Shown one piece after another: positions 17,085 to 25,580 of a stretch of DNA of 64,000 bases. Under the pieces are notes generated by a model that was not told the origin of the DNA, searched no databases, and was given only the letters and a program-made list of their open reading frames with translations. Each line of letters starts with the position of its first letter. Position 1 is the first letter of the stretch. The translations under genes and the position numbers were made by a program. Source of the DNA: Bacteroidales bacterium (lineage in GTDB: Bacteria; Bacteroidota; Bacteroidia; Bacteroidales; P3); the NCBI GenBank assembly GCA_031263015.1, contig JAISGN010000004.1, positions 1 to 64,000 on the forward strand, in the 5' to 3' direction.

Positions 17085-19220
17085 CTATTCTTCGTCTTTG
17101 TTGGTTTCTTCGTATGCTTTTAGCAATGCAGATTGAACATCGGTAGGAACAGTCTGATATTCGTTGAATTTCATGGTAAATGTACCTCTTCCGGAAGTTA
17201 AAGAACTCAAAGAAGTGGAATATCTGTTCATTTCGGCAAGCGGAACCTTAGCCTTGATAACAGAATTCCTGCCTTCCGAATCCATTCCCATTACAATAGC
17301 ACGACGACCTTGCAAATCGGTCATCACTCCTCCCATAAGTTCAGATGGAACGGTAACTTCCATATCATAAATAGGCTCAAGAATCTTTGGAGATGCCGCT
17401 TTGAAGGCTTCCTTAAAGGCATTTCTACCCGCCAACTTAAATGCCATTTCATTACTATCAACAGGGTGCATTTTGCCATCAAATACATTCACTACTATAT
17501 CGCGGGCATACGACCCAGTAAGAGGACCTTCCTCAATTTTTTCCATAATTCCTTTTAATATTGCAGGCATAAATCGTGCATCAATAGCCCCTCCGACAAT
17601 ACAATTATTGAAAATAAGTTTTCCGCCCCAAGTAAGATCTATTGTTTCCGTGCCTCTAATCGGATAAGTCTTTTGTGGCGTCATCCCATCATAGTAAGGC
17701 TCTATGAGCATATAAACTTCCCCGAATTGCCCTGCTCCTCCTGATTGCTTCTTATGACGATAGGATGCTTCGGCACTCTTAGTTATTGTCTCTCTATAAG
17801 GAATCTTCGGTGCGAAAAGTTCAATAGGTATTTTCATTGTGTCCAAATACCACTTTAAAGTGTTAATATGAAATTCGCCCATCCCTTTTAATATGGTTTG
17901 CTTCAACTCTCGTGCAAACTCAACCTTCAAACTGCGGTCATGATTAGCAAATTCATTCAACGCTGCTCCCAATTTCTCATCATCAGAGGAATTAACAGAC
18001 TTAATAGCGGTCGTATAAATCGGTTCAGGGAAAATAATAGGATTAAATTTCAAGCCTAAATTTTTATTAGACGTCAAAGTAGCATTGGTTTTCACATCTT
18101 TCAATTTAATAGTACTAACAATGTCTCCGGCAGATGCCTTTTCTACTTTAATACGATTTTTCCCCGAATTGACAAATATCTGACTTATCCGTTCCTTAGA
18201 ATCATTGTCCGAATTGACAAGGTCCATGCCTTCCGTAATCTCTCCTTGCATCACTTTCATATAGGCAATCTCTCCAATATGTGATTCATTTGCCGTTTTG
18301 AAAACAAATGACAACATCGGTTTTGTCTCATCATAAGATGCTTTTTCGCCTGTTGTCAAAGTTTTAGTATTGATTGCCTCTTTCGGAGAAGGAATATTGT
18401 AAGTTATAAACTCCAATAATCGTCCTATGCCTATGCTTTCTTTTGCCGAAACGCACAAAACAGGGAACAAAGCACGGGAAGTGATACCGAGTTTCAAGCC
18501 TCGACGCACCTCATCTATCGTTAGATTATTTTCTTCAAAGTATTTTTCCATCAAATCGTCTGCTCCGGCAGCAGCATTCTCCACCAAAGCCAAACGATAT
18601 GCCTCCGCTTTTGCTTGTTCGCTTTCAGGAATATCCGTAATCTCAGGTTTGCCGCCGCCTTTGGGGTATTTATACATTTTTTGCATTACCACATCAACAA
18701 AACAATCAAATCCAACACCGGCATTTACGGGATACTGCACAACAGTTATCTTATCGCCGAAGAAATCCTTCAATTCCTTTATCTGCTCATCAAAATTCGC
18801 TTTTTCGGTATCAAGTTGGTTCATCACAAAAAGAAGAGGCGTTTGAATGCTATCAGAATAACGAAATGCCAATTCGGTGCCTACTTCAACTCCTATTTGA
18901 GAATTGATGACAACAATTGCTGCTTCCGTAACATGAAATGCGGCAACCATTTCTCCTTGAAAGTCCGCAAAACCGGGAACGTCTATTATATTTACCTTAT
19001 CATTGTTATACTCAACATACATTACGCTTGAAACAACGGAATGCTTGCGTTCCAACTCAATATCTCTGTAATCGGAGATAGTATTCTTGTCATCAACAGA
19101 ACCTTTTCTCGTTATCACTCCTCCTTCCAAAGCAAAGGCTTCCGCCAAAGTTGTTTTCCCTGATTTAGCACCGCCTACCAGTGCAATATTTTTTATTTCC
19201 GAAGTGTTATATACTTTCAT
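17085..19220 (-). CDS. Elongation factor G-like GTPase (EF-G paralogue)
   Basis: A 711-residue translational GTPase with the EF-G domain order. P-loop GGAKSGKT is at 16-23, DVPG at 80-83, and the G4 motif reads NQLD at 134-137 instead of the usual NKxD. The N-terminus is shorter than in true EF-G and the start 'N-I-A-L-V-G-G-A-K-S-G-K-T' is typical of the EF-G-like/FusA2 group, whose role in translation is less defined than canonical EF-G. Domain IV region ('H-K-K-Q-S-G-G-A-G-Q-F-G-E-V') is intact. Confidence 0.87.
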   Translation of the reverse strand: MKVYNTSEIKNIALVGGAKSGKTTLAEAFALEGGVITRKGSVDDKNTISDYRDIELERKHSVVSSVMYVEYNNDKVNIIDVPGFADFQGEMVAAFHVTEAAIVVINSQIGVEVGTELAFRYSDSIQTPLLFVMNQLDTEKANFDEQIKELKDFFGDKITVVQYPVNAGVGFDCFVDVVMQKMYKYPKGGGKPEITDIPESEQAKAEAYRLALVENAAAGADDLMEKYFEENNLTIDEVRRGLKLGITSRALFPVLCVSAKESIGIGRLLEFITYNIPSPKEAINTKTLTTGEKASYDETKPMLSFVFKTANESHIGEIAYMKVMQGEITEGMDLVNSDNDSKERISQIFVNSGKNRIKVEKASAGDIVSTIKLKDVKTNATLTSNKNLGLKFNPIIFPEPIYTTAIKSVNSSDDEKLGAALNEFANHDRSLKVEFARELKQTILKGMGEFHINTLKWYLDTMKIPIELFAPKIPYRETITKSAEASYRHKKQSGGAGQFGEVYMLIEPYYDGMTPQKTYPIRGTETIDLTWGGKLIFNNCIVGGAIDARFMPAILKGIMEKIEEGPLTGSYARDIVVNVFDGKMHPVDSNEMAFKLAGRNAFKEAFKAASPKILEPIYDMEVTVPSELMGGVMTDLQGRRAIVMGMDSEGRNSVIKAKVPLAEMNRYSTSLSSLTSGRGTFTMKFNEYQTVPTDVQSALLKAYEETNKDEE

Positions 19221-19264
19221 TATGTTTATGTATTATGTTTAACAAATAATTAAATTAGAGGTCG

Positions 19265-19295
19265 CAAAGATAAACAATCAATCCGAATTAACAAG
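19265..19295 (-). promoter_or_regulatory. Bacteroides-type promoter of the EF-G-like/trkA unit
   Basis: On the minus strand TATCTTTG (19265-19272) is preceded by CTTG (19292-19295) at 19 bp, near the TTTG-N19-21-TAnnTTTG consensus. The start codon is at 19220. Confidence 0.55.
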
Positions 19296-19377
19296 CATAA
19301 TCATCAAAAAAATTTAATCAATATTACTTTCTTCGTTTGTGCGTATCCCAATAGCGTTACTTCGTTTCATTTTCACC

Positions 19378-19409
19378 AAAGGCTGTTTCATTTTTCTAAA
19401 ACAGCCTTT
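19378..19409. repeat. Inverted pair of the 11-mer AAAGGCTGTTT at 21 bp
   Basis: AAAGGCTGTTT (19378) and AAACAGCCTTT (19399); the perfect arms extend to 14 bp (19375-19388 and 19399-19412). It lies between two divergent genes, where a terminator would not be expected. The rest of this 347-bp gap holds the two promoters described separately. Confidence 0.8.
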
Positions 19410-19465
19410 GGTAACGGCTAAATAAAGTATTGTTAATCTGATATGAAGAAAAAACTCATTTTCTG

Positions 19466-19507
19466 CAACATCATACAAAGTTATTGGAAATATTATTGTA
19501 TTTTTGC
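19466..19507 (+). promoter_or_regulatory. Duplicated promoter segment, copy 1 (ahead of the PstS-like gene)
   Basis: A 42-bp segment identical to 20664-20705, containing the -7 element TATTTTTG (19499-19506). Similarity continues less strictly on both sides. Its position supports the PstS-like start at 19568. Confidence 0.7.
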
Positions 19508-19567
19508 TTATTAAAATTTCAATCCTTATTTAGAATTTATAAAAAATGGCTTTTAAATAAAAAATAT

Positions 19568-20542
19568 ATGAAAAAGAAACTGTTTGCATCTCTTATCTTA
19601 TTGCTCTCATTAACCAGCTGTTTTAATACAAAGAAAATGTGGGATAGATATGATAGTAATCTGAATTATTCAAGAGTTAGTGAGAATGATTTCGATGTTT
19701 CTTCCTATCAACCATTTGTTAAGGGAAATAAAGTTGCGGTGCTTGACTCGGCTTCAACTTTATTACTAAAAAAAGACTTACCTGTTTTGGATGGAGCAAC
19801 TGCGTTATACCCGTTGTATTCCGCTTTTGCACAAGCCGTATATCCGTCAAACGGCAACAAGAAAGTAAGATACAGTAACACAATGAATGCATACAAAGCA
19901 CTTATTGACAAGAAAGTTGATATTATTTTTGTTGCTTCGCCATCAGCAGAACAATTAGAAATGGCTAAAAATGCTGGAGTTGAATTACGACTATTACCCA
20001 TCGCAAGAGAAGCGTTTGTATTTTTTGTAAATAGTAATAATATTGTAGATAATTTTTCCATTGAACAATTACAGGATATTTATTCGGGTAAAATAACAAA
20101 TTGGAATGAAGTTGGAGGAAAAAATGATTCTATTATTCCTTTTCAACGAAATATTGGGAGTGGAAGCCAAACGGCTTTCCTTGATTTTATGCAGGCAAAA
20201 CCAATCATTACACCTAAAAAAGATGAATTAATTTTTGGAATGGGTATGATGATTTCACGAGTTGCCGATTACATAAATTATCCTAATGCTATTGGTTTTT
20301 CATTTCGTTATTTTGTAAATGAAATGGTTGGAAACAGACAAATTAAATTACTTAAAATAAATCAGTTTCCTCCTGATTTTATGTCAATAGAAAATAAAAA
20401 ATATCCTTTACTGTATGATGTTTATGCAATAACTCTTTTTGACAATAAAAAGCCAAATGTTGAAAAATTACTAAATTGGATTTTATCTGAACAAGGACGA
20501 GAGTTAATTCAAAAAACAGGTTACTGTCCAATAACAAGATAA
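19568..20542 (+). CDS. PstS-like phosphate-type substrate-binding lipoprotein
   Basis: A 324-residue protein. The start at 19568 gives a lipoprotein signal with lipobox LTSC (C18); an earlier in-frame ATG at 19484 lies upstream of the -7 element and is not used here. The fold is the PBP-like domain: 'L-D-G-A-T-A-L-Y-P-L-Y' (strand-turn binding phosphate through backbone and Ser/Thr), 'Y-S-G-K-I-T-N-W-N-E-V-G-G', and 'R-N-I-G-S-G-S-Q-T-A-F-L'. Normally this protein feeds a PstCAB transporter; none is nearby, so it is an orphan. It is flanked by the 42-bp promoter duplication, suggesting insertion. Confidence 0.82.
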   Translation: MKKKLFASLILLLSLTSCFNTKKMWDRYDSNLNYSRVSENDFDVSSYQPFVKGNKVAVLDSASTLLLKKDLPVLDGATALYPLYSAFAQAVYPSNGNKKVRYSNTMNAYKALIDKKVDIIFVASPSAEQLEMAKNAGVELRLLPIAREAFVFFVNSNNIVDNFSIEQLQDIYSGKITNWNEVGGKNDSIIPFQRNIGSGSQTAFLDFMQAKPIITPKKDELIFGMGMMISRVADYINYPNAIGFSFRYFVNEMVGNRQIKLLKINQFPPDFMSIENKKYPLLYDVYAITLFDNKKPNVEKLLNWILSEQGRELIQKTGYCPITR

Positions 20543-20548
20543 ATATTA

Positions 20549-20650
20549 TGCCCAACTCTATCTTCCAAAATATGCTTGTCCGCTACCCAATCGCCACCAA
20601 ATGCTATTTGAATAACGATACGCACGAAGTGGTCATTACCCACAAGTAGA
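20549..20650 (+). other. Short ORF, possible gene remnant
   Basis: A 33-codon open frame between the PstS-like gene and the second promoter copy. Composition is coding-like and less AT-rich than the gene before it. It may be the tail of a gene displaced when the PstS-like gene arrived. No family recognised. Confidence 0.25.
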
Positions 20651-20663
20651 AACTCATTTATCT

Positions 20664-20705
20664 CAACATCATACAAAGTTATTGGAAATATTATTGTATT
20701 TTTGC
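20664..20705 (+). promoter_or_regulatory. Duplicated promoter segment, copy 2 (ahead of the NFU gene)
   Basis: Identical over 42 bp to 19466-19507, with TATTTTTG at 20697-20704. The NFU gene starts at 20733. Confidence 0.7.
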
Positions 20706-20732
20706 ACACTAAAATTTTAATACATTAGGATT

Positions 20733-20978
20733 ATGACACAGGAAGAAAAGATGCAACTTGAAGAAAAAGTCAAAAAAATCATTGAACAGTTAAGAGAATA
20801 TCTGCAAGCTGACGGAGGAGACATTCGTTTTGTGGAATTGACTGACGGAAAGATTGTTTATGTTGAGTTACAGGGGCATTGCGGCTCTTGTCCTCACGTT
20901 ATGATAACATTAAAGCAAGGTGTGGAAGCGGCAATCAAAGAAGAATTACCGGAAATCGTAGCAGTAGAACGCATTTAG
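20733..20978 (+). CDS. NFU-type iron-sulfur scaffold protein
   Basis: An 81-residue single-domain NifU C-terminal (NFU) protein. 'L-Q-A-D-G-G-D-I' at 24-31 and the cluster-binding pair C50-G-S-C53 are present. It carries 4Fe-4S clusters to target enzymes. It starts 28 bp after its -7 element, and the adenosyltransferase gene follows 12 bp later, so the two probably share a transcript. Confidence 0.9.
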   Translation: MTQEEKMQLEEKVKKIIEQLREYLQADGGDIRFVELTDGKIVYVELQGHCGSCPHVMITLKQGVEAAIKEELPEIVAVERI

Positions 20979-20990
20979 TATATATCCGCA

Positions 20991-21536
20991 ATGATTTACA
21001 CGCGAAAAGGCGATGACGGAAGCACTTCACTTGTTGGAGGTGAGCGAGTGCGCAAAGATAATTTGAGAGTAGAGGTTTATGGGCAGATAGATGAACTGAA
21101 TTCGTACATAGGATTAATAGCATGTTTAATTAAAAATGCTGAATATAAAGCTCAATTGATAAGAATTCAGAATCTGTTGTTCAATGCGGAAAGTTTGGTA
21201 GCATGTGAGGACGCTTCAATCGCTCAAAATATGCCAAAGATTAAACCGGAACATATTCGGGAATTGGAAAATGCTATTGACGAAATGACAAAAGACGTTC
21301 CGCCTCTTACAAAGTTCATATTGCCAGGAGGAACAGAGGTTGCCGCTCACATAAATGTAGGACGAACAATTTGCAGAAGGGTTGAACGTTTGGCTGTTAA
21401 GTTCGCAGCACAAGAAACGGTAGATACAAATGTATTGAAGTTCATAAACAGACTTTCGGACTACCTTTTTGCACTTTCACGCAAAGAACTTTTTGATTGC
21501 GGAGTAGAAGAAACGTATTGGAATAAGGATATTTAG
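20991..21536 (+). CDS. Cob(I)alamin adenosyltransferase, PduO type
   Basis: A 181-residue enzyme that transfers the adenosyl group of ATP to cob(I)alamin to form adenosylcobalamin. The N-terminal ATP-binding motif 'Y-T-R-K-G-D-D-G-S-T' (3-12), 'V-E-V-Y-G-Q-I-D-E-L-N-S-Y-I-G' (27-41) and the 'R-T-I-C-R-R-V-E-R' helix are complete. Usual family length. In Bacteroidetes it supports methylmalonyl-CoA mutase and other B12 enzymes, none of which is in the window. Confidence 0.92.
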   Translation: MIYTRKGDDGSTSLVGGERVRKDNLRVEVYGQIDELNSYIGLIACLIKNAEYKAQLIRIQNLLFNAESLVACEDASIAQNMPKIKPEHIRELENAIDEMTKDVPPLTKFILPGGTEVAAHINVGRTICRRVERLAVKFAAQETVDTNVLKFINRLSDYLFALSRKELFDCGVEETYWNKDI

Positions 21537-21588
21537 CAAGAGAGTAAATAATTTTTTCCTTCATAAGGCATATTATAAATATTTATAT

Positions 21589-21596
21589 TACTTTTG
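21589..21596 (+). promoter_or_regulatory. -7 promoter element of the DUF2795 gene
   Basis: TACTTTTG fits TAnnTTTG, 38 bp ahead of the ATG at 21634. Confidence 0.45.
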
Positions 21597-21633
21597 CAAA
21601 CCATTTTTAACAATAAAAATAAGTATTTTAATT

Positions 21634-21855
21634 ATGTATTGGACATTAGAATTAGCCTCAAAGTTAGAAGATGCACCATGGCCTGCGACAAAAGAAGAAT
21701 TGATTGATTATGCTATTCGTTCGGGGGCGCCGTCTGAGGTAATAGAAAACCTGAGAGAAATAGAAGATGAAGGAGATACTTATGATTCTATTGAAGATAT
21801 ATGGATAGATTATCCAACTAAGGAAGATTTCTTTTTTCATGAAGATGAGTATTAG
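21634..21855 (+). CDS. DUF2795 small acidic protein
   Basis: A 73-residue acidic protein beginning 'M-Y-W-T-L-E-L-A-S-K-L-E-D-A-P-W-P-A-T-K', the usual start of the DUF2795 family of Bacteroidetes. The family is found next to unrelated genes and has no known function. Own promoter element upstream; a strong bidirectional terminator follows. Confidence 0.85.
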   Translation: MYWTLELASKLEDAPWPATKEELIDYAIRSGAPSEVIENLREIEDEGDTYDSIEDIWIDYPTKEDFFFHEDEY

Positions 21856-21880
21856 CAGAAACAGCATCTGCAAAAAGTAG

Positions 21881-21926
21881 AACAAATAAAAAGCGTTTCA
21901 TATCAATGAAACGCTTTTTATTTGTT
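21881..21926. terminator. Bidirectional terminator between DUF2795 and FKBP genes
   Basis: Two perfect 20-bp arms (21881-21900 and 21907-21926) around a 6-base loop, with A-rich and T-rich outer ends, between convergent genes. Confidence 0.9.
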
Positions 21927-21955
21927 GATATAAATATTATAGAACTATGCTTTGT

Positions 21956-22705
21956 TTATTTAATGACTTCTAATAATTCAACCTCAAAGCAAAGTAATGA
22001 ACCGGCAGGTATCTGCGGAGAGTCATTATCGCCATACGCCAAATCGGGTTTAATCCAAAACATATAAGTTGAGCCTTCGGTCATTTTGGTTAAGCCTTCC
22101 GAAAATCCGGGAATAAAATTACTAACGCCCATAGGTCCGGGTTTTTCGTTACTTTCAAATGTTGATTCAACGACCTTACCATCTAAGGTTTTCAAACGAT
22201 AGTTTATTCTCACTCTTTCGCCCATTGCCGGATGCACATTATTCTTTCCCTGTTTTATCATCTTATATTGCAATCCGCTTTCTGTAGTTACAACTCCATC
22301 CTTAGTCTTATTTTCCGCTAAAAACTTCTCTGCTTTTTCTCTATTTGGCTTTGCTATTTTTTGGGCAGACTCTTGTTGTTGTTTTTGGAACTCCTGCTGA
22401 AATTTATTCATAGTTGCCTGCATTTGTTCTTTTGTCAATAAACTTGTGGTGTCTCCTAAAAGCGATTGATAAAAGGCTTTGGCAAGAAGTTCTTTATTAA
22501 ACTTCAGGTTGTCTTGCGAAATAGACGCCGCCATCTGGCTTCCTTGCGAATAACCAATAATGTATGATATGGAATCGTTTAATGTCTTCAATTCTTTCAT
22601 ATCTACTCGTTCGGCTTTTTTGTATGACGAGTTTTGAGAACAACCTGTGGTCATAACGCCAAGCGTTCCCAATAATACTGCTAATGATAATAAGATTTTT
22701 TTCAT
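21956..22705 (-). CDS. FKBP-type peptidyl-prolyl isomerase, probable lipoprotein
   Basis: A 249-residue protein. The N-terminal signal ends at TTGC (C22), likely a lipoprotein site though the -3 residue is threonine. An N-terminal dimerisation helix region (40-145, Q/K-rich coiled part) is followed by the FKBP domain: 'M-G-E-R-V-R-I-N-Y' about 161, 'F-I-P-G-F-S-E-G-L' and 'I-P-A-G-S-L-L-C-F-E-V-E-L' at the end. It speeds proline isomerisation of exported proteins. Same design as E. coli FkpA/Mip. Confidence 0.9.
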   Translation of the reverse strand: MKKILLSLAVLLGTLGVMTTGCSQNSSYKKAERVDMKELKTLNDSISYIIGYSQGSQMAASISQDNLKFNKELLAKAFYQSLLGDTTSLLTKEQMQATMNKFQQEFQKQQQESAQKIAKPNREKAEKFLAENKTKDGVVTTESGLQYKMIKQGKNNVHPAMGERVRINYRLKTLDGKVVESTFESNEKPGPMGVSNFIPGFSEGLTKMTEGSTYMFWIKPDLAYGDNDSPQIPAGSLLCFEVELLEVIK

Positions 22706-22739
22706 CTTTTACAATTTTTATTTCTTTATGTTTAGGATG

Positions 22740-22747
22740 CAAAAATA
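22740..22747 (-). promoter_or_regulatory. -7 promoter element of the FKBP gene
   Basis: Minus-strand TATTTTTG, 35 bp ahead of the start at 22705. A TTTG lies 23 bp further upstream (22771-22774), slightly too far for the consensus. Confidence 0.45.
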
Positions 22748-22842
22748 CAACTATTTTCCATAATAACCCGCAAAAGCCTAAACTTGCTCTATAAGCATTA
22801 AGCAAAGTTGCACTTTAAGTCTATAAAAGAGAAATTTTGTTT

Positions 22843-23265
22843 TTATAAATCGTGGAATAATTGTAATGCTTCTTCCTCTGCCTTCCGCATCGCAACGGAT
22901 TGTTTCACAGATTTGTCTTTCAAGCCGCACAGATGAAGAATACCATGAATTATTACTCTTTTTAGTTCTTCCTCAAACGGGACTTGAAACTTTTGTGCAT
23001 TATCCTTAACCCTCTCTACGGAAATAATAATGTCTCCGTTTATCGTTTGGTTTTCGGTATAATCAAAGGTTATTATGTCCGTATAAAAATCATGATTGAG
23101 AAACTTGCGATTAACATCAAGCAAATACTCGTCATCACAAAATACATAAGCAATGGAACCGATTGTTTTTCCGTAATGAGCGGCGATGGTCTTAATCAGG
23201 TTTTTTATAAGACTCTGCTTAAAAGGTAATTTGAAATCGGTATTGCTTGAAAAGACGACAGCCAT
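22843..23265 (-). CDS. ybeY: Endoribonuclease/rRNA maturation factor YbeY
   Basis: A 140-residue metalloprotein needed for 16S rRNA 3' processing. The motif reads H107-G-I-L-H111-L-C-G-L-K-D117; the third metal position holds Asp rather than the His of the E. coli protein, a variant I associate with Bacteroidetes YbeY. It lies 29 bp after the anti-sigma-like gene and is likely expressed with it. Confidence 0.9.
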   Translation of the reverse strand: MAVVFSSNTDFKLPFKQSLIKNLIKTIAAHYGKTIGSIAYVFCDDEYLLDVNRKFLNHDFYTDIITFDYTENQTINGDIIISVERVKDNAQKFQVPFEEELKRVIIHGILHLCGLKDKSVKQSVAMRKAEEEALQLFHDL

Positions 23266-23294
23266 TTATAAAGAAATGTGATTGGGTTATAAGA

Positions 23295-23723
23295 CTATTT
23301 TGCAACGGGATTATGAATGAAATATTCTTTGAACTTGCTTTGGCGGTTTTGCAACACCGAATGTTCAATACCTGTAACATAAAATATCATTTCAATCATC
23401 TTGCCTTCCTCACTGATGCTGACTTCATCGGCAAGGCTTTTTATAATGTCGGACAGGAAACCCTCAGCATTTAAATCCGAAAACACATCTGTTCGGCTGC
23501 GAAGACAGAAACTCATTCCTCCCACACATTGGTCAAAGGAAAACTCCAGACGGTCTTCATCCTCTTGTGTCAATATCGCTAAATCAACAGCCTGAGAAAC
23601 TGCCGTAGATATAATCCCGAAATAATTCCCAAGATTATATTTATCGCAAACATCCTCTATCATCCTTTGTATAAGATAGACATTGGCTTTGGTTACTTTT
23701 ATCTTATTTATAATATCTTTCAT
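23295..23723 (-). CDS. Anti-sigma-factor-like ATP-binding protein (HATPase fold)
   Basis: A 142-residue protein resembling the RsbW/SpoIIAB histidine-kinase-like ATPases: an N-terminal helix pair with 'I-I-S-T-A-V-S-Q-A-V-D-L-A-I' at the N-box position (canonical 'E-A-x-x-N' replaced by 'Q-A-V-D'), then 'L-E-F-S-F-D' and a degenerate G-box. The changes at the N-box and missing glycine-rich lid mean ATP binding is doubtful. Such a gene ahead of ybeY is, from memory, usual in Bacteroidetes. Confidence 0.65.
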   Translation of the reverse strand: MKDIINKIKVTKANVYLIQRMIEDVCDKYNLGNYFGIISTAVSQAVDLAILTQEDEDRLEFSFDQCVGGMSFCLRSRTDVFSDLNAEGFLSDIIKSLADEVSISEEGKMIEMIFYVTGIEHSVLQNRQSKFKEYFIHNPVAK

Positions 23724-23754
23724 ATTTGAGAAGTTATTTATAGTAAAAACACTG

Positions 23755-23762
23755 CAAAGATA
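23755..23762 (-). promoter_or_regulatory. -7 promoter element of the anti-sigma-like/ybeY unit
   Basis: Minus-strand TATCTTTG 32 bp ahead of the start at 23723. Confidence 0.5.
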
Positions 23763-23775
23763 ATATTTTGTACTC

Positions 23776-24615
23776 TCATATCACATCAAAATCTATTAAT
23801 TGATAAAAAATATCTTCTTTTTTGATTCTCGGCAATGCGTTTTGCAAATCGCGAAAGACCAGATTAAATGGCGAATGCTTTACGAACTTCGGTAACGAAA
23901 AATACATTCCGTTTTTCAGATTCGCACCCAAACCCACATAAAGATTTACTCTTGAGGTGTATTTTTTATTATCATCATTAGCCCAACACTTAAAATCCTC
24001 ATCGCCGGACGGAATGCATGAGAGGGTTTTTGCAAATCCTGCAAGCGGAGAAGAAATTATACCTTTTTTCACACAATATTTGTTTTGCGGATTGTCAAGC
24101 CTCCACTTTAAGGTCGGCACATCGTATTGCTGATAACATTCGAAGTTTTTCATTCCGCCATAGATTTTTTCTCCAAAACCCACCTTCACTTCAAGTGGAG
24201 CGATTAAATAGAAGCCAAGATTCTTCAAATAACTGTTGGTACTTTGAGCATTTGCTGGACCTATTGAAAAGTCAAATCCGATTTTTGTCAAATAATCGTA
24301 TTGTATTTGTGCCAGATTATAAAACAATCTCCTGCCTCTGTAATCGGGATGGGTTGCGGTGTTTATCGAAACAACTCCTTTAAGAGACTTGCCGAAAATC
24401 ATCATCCGTACAGGCAGACCTACATAATGAGCCACAACTTTATCCGAATCGTAAGCATTGAAACCTATAGCCTTGCCGTTGGGGTTTTCCAGATATTGCC
24501 ATTTAATGTATTCCAATGTGAATTTACTTGTCTTGGGATAAACCTTCTGCAAAAGACGGCATACATCCTGCAAAGATTTTTCATCATATTCCAGTTGTCT
24601 TATCTCTATGCTCAT
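23776..24615 (-). CDS. GNAT-family acyltransferase
   Basis: A 279-residue protein when started at 24615 ('M-S-I-E-I-R-Q-L-E-Y'); a longer in-frame start at 24711 would overlap the DUF6261 gene by 55 bp and is less likely. The GNAT acetyl-CoA segment is 'N-T-A-T-H-P-D-Y-R-G-R-R-L-F' near residue 92, followed by 'G-P-A-N-A-Q-S-T-N-S-Y-L-K-N-L-G-F'. The C-terminal half is an extra domain. Related proteins occur in polysaccharide loci. The acceptor is unknown. Confidence 0.72.
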   Translation of the reverse strand: MSIEIRQLEYDEKSLQDVCRLLQKVYPKTSKFTLEYIKWQYLENPNGKAIGFNAYDSDKVVAHYVGLPVRMMIFGKSLKGVVSINTATHPDYRGRRLFYNLAQIQYDYLTKIGFDFSIGPANAQSTNSYLKNLGFYLIAPLEVKVGFGEKIYGGMKNFECYQQYDVPTLKWRLDNPQNKYCVKKGIISSPLAGFAKTLSCIPSGDEDFKCWANDDNKKYTSRVNLYVGLGANLKNGMYFSLPKFVKHSPFNLVFRDLQNALPRIKKEDIFYQLIDFDVI

Positions 24616-24656
24616 AGCGTATTGTGTTATAGATTTCAGTTTAAGGTAAAATTTGT

Positions 24657-25322
24657 CTAATGCTTTATTCCCGTCTCCAATTGTTTCAAATCCGCATAAA
24701 GGTCGCTCCAAACCGGTTGATTTTTCATTGCATTTACAAGAATATGAAATTGCGACATATTTTCTTCCAGCAATCTGCGTTTTTGAGAAGCAGTGCCGCC
24801 CTGTCTTAACTGGGAATCTTCATTTATCTGTTGCAGATAATGTTCTTCAAAAACGTTTTGTGCGTTGCGTACTTTTTGATAAAAGTTTTTAATGCCTGTT
24901 TCCTCCAGAATTGTTTGATTGGTTTGAGAATCCATATCGCTGAAAAATTTATTCAAAGCGGCAGTCTGCTCTGAATAAGTTTTTGAGTCTATATTTCCGA
25001 CCTGTTTGAAAAACGGCAAAATTTCAGCGGCTTTTTGTCCTTTTGCATCGTCGGCAAAAACCGACATTGAGCGTACAATAGCGTACAAACCTCTAAAATA
25101 TTTGTCTCTTATTTTGTCATCCTTCTTTGCTCTTTTACCTAAACCCGAATAAGCAGGTTTGTTGATAAGTATTTCAAATTGCTCATAAGCAGGAGCAATC
25201 AAAGTAAAGACCGGATTGTTTATAATGCTCGCATCGCCTGTTTGATTAACTGTCGTTATTGTCATTTGAGTCAAGGCGGCAAAACTTTCATTGGTTAATC
25301 GTGAAAAATTTATTTTTAACAT
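24657..25322 (-). CDS. DUF6261-type protein, copy 1
   Basis: A 221-residue soluble, mainly helical protein without signal peptide or membrane segment. It shares with the 53.8-kb copy the start 'F-x-R-L-T-N-E', 'N-P-V-(F/Y)-T', 'N-K-x-x-Y-S-G-x-G', 'Y-x-Q-Q-T-A-A' and 'N-x-x-L-R-Q-x-G-T-A-x-x-K-R', and with the 61.6-kb copy the general plan. I assign it to DUF6261, a Bacteroidales family without known function, from memory. Its start lies 66 bp from the 41-bp repeat array at 25.4 kb. Confidence 0.75.
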   Translation of the reverse strand: MLKINFSRLTNESFAALTQMTITTVNQTGDASIINNPVFTLIAPAYEQFEILINKPAYSGLGKRAKKDDKIRDKYFRGLYAIVRSMSVFADDAKGQKAAEILPFFKQVGNIDSKTYSEQTAALNKFFSDMDSQTNQTILEETGIKNFYQKVRNAQNVFEEHYLQQINEDSQLRQGGTASQKRRLLEENMSQFHILVNAMKNQPVWSDLYADLKQLETGIKH

Positions 25323-25364
25323 ATCATTTTTCTTTCTTCGGATTAAAAACCTCGTATTTTAACG

Positions 25365-25580
25365 TTTGCAAACATACAAATATTTTACCGAACTTCTGCC
25401 GAATGTTTGTATATTTACAAAAGGCTTACCGAACCTCTGCCGAACGTTTGTATATTTACAAAAGGATTGCCGAACATCTGCCGAACGTTTGTATCTTTAC
25501 AAAAGACTTGCCGAACCTCTGCCGAACGTTTATATATTTACAAAAGGCTTGCCGAACCTCTGCCGAACGTTTGTATATTA
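25365..25580. repeat. 41-bp tandem array, about six units
   Basis: CCGAAC-starting units begin at 25388, 25429, 25470, 25511 and 25552, each 41 bp apart. Each contains the 16-bp palindrome TTTGTATATTTACAAA (first full one 25406-25421), with a degenerate palindrome one step earlier at 25365. The remaining 25 bp hold GCCGAAC twice. The last unit reaches the stop codon (25578-25580) of the glycosyltransferase gene. No protein-coding evidence. Confidence 0.9.

Noticed and set aside
19378..19409. Terminator
   Set aside because: The hairpin lies between divergent genes, so there is no transcript end to serve; kept as a repeat.
19484..19567. Longer N-terminus for the PstS-like protein
   Set aside because: The frame lies upstream of and across the -7 element; the start at 19568 gives a clean lipoprotein signal.
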